From Actinomycetota bacterium (lineage in GTDB: Bacteria > Actinomycetota > Thermoleophilia > Solirubrobacterales > Solirubrobacteraceae): a stretch of 11,860 nucleotides of DNA. Shown piece by piece: positions 11,754-11,860 of the stretch (position 1 is its first letter; each line of letters starts with the position of its first letter). The translations under genes were made by a program, and so were the position numbers. The notes beneath the pieces are model-generated. The model was not told where the DNA came from. It did no database searches and saw only the letters and a list, made by a program, of their open reading frames with translations. The stretch lies in assembly GCA_005888335.1 (NCBI GenBank), contig VAWY01000155.1, positions 1 through 11,860 of the forward strand, written 5' to 3'.

Positions 11754-11860
11754 GAATCTGGGGGTGCGCGGGCCGCGTCCGCGACGGTGGACAACAGACG
11801 GTTGGCTTGGTCTCGCTGACCGTTGCGTACGGGTTATCTGTGGGCTTTCGGCAACGGCTG
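11754..11860. other. No gene recognised at window end; inverted repeat
   Basis: No convincing coding sequence is visible, and base composition is visibly less GC-rich than the rest. CCGTTGC (11820-11826) and GCAACGG (11851-11857) form 7-bp inverted arms 24 bases apart. A plus-strand frame runs open to the edge from about 11790, but without a recognisable start or motif. Confidence 0.3.

Noticed and set aside
1..11860. CRISPR arrays, tRNA/rRNA genes, transposases, phage genes, toxin-antitoxin pairs
   Set aside because: I read both strands for regularly spaced repeats, cloverleaf-like elements and recognisable proteins of these classes and found none.

Overview
The window is very GC-rich with strong third-position GC bias and looks like a chromosomal segment of an actinomycete. 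The gene content fits Actinomycetota: two luciferase-like (F420/flavin type) oxidoreductases, a wax ester synthase/diacylglycerol acyltransferase (WS/DGAT), an EthR-like TetR regulator and an ECF sigma/RskA-type anti-sigma pair. The class Thermoleophilia (Solirubrobacterales) is my best guess from protein style; that placement is inference. I see no tRNA, rRNA, CRISPR array, transposase or phage gene.

Layout. (1) 1-1861, plus strand: the end of an MFS transporter, overlapping a phosphotransferase of the APH/choline-kinase fold. (2) 1864-3644, minus strand: an F420-dependent LLM oxidoreductase and, upstream of it behind a strong hairpin terminator, a secreted protein with EF-hand/dockerin-like calcium loops. 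(3) 3774-5026, plus strand: an ECF sigma factor overlapping its zinc-binding, membrane-anchored anti-sigma factor. The 129-bp gap between the secreted protein gene and the sigma gene holds two divergent copies of the same ECF-type element, GAAC-N17-CGTA. This suggests that the sigma factor controls both itself and the secreted protein, an arrangement resembling SigK/RskA and its secreted targets in mycobacteria. (4) 5035-5299: a C-terminal scrap of an allophanate-hydrolase-like gene and the promoter of the next gene. (5) 5300-6644: an NAD(P)-binding SDR protein and an EthR-like TetR regulator whose promoter spacer is a near-perfect palindrome. (6) 6620-8068, minus: WS/DGAT, with a textbook TTGACA-N17-TAGCGT promoter. 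(7) 8182-9971: small and damaged genes around an NlpC/P60 cell-wall hydrolase, namely a frame-broken single-TM protein, a 60-residue coiled-coil protein, and a collapsed CDF-type cation transporter. (8) 10002-10717: a GNAT protein (YjdJ-like) overlapping a YjdI-like 4Fe-4S protein fused to a CDGSH-type domain. (9) 10709-11629, minus: a second LLM oxidoreductase, followed by a short remnant resembling the tail of an HNH-like family and about 100 bases with no convincing gene.

Across the window, -10-like hexamers sit only 6-7 bases before several start codons, which points to leaderless transcripts. The most interesting unit is the sigma/anti-sigma/secreted protein module with its paired promoters. 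The decayed or frame-broken genes in 8.2-10.0 kb may be real decay or sequence errors.
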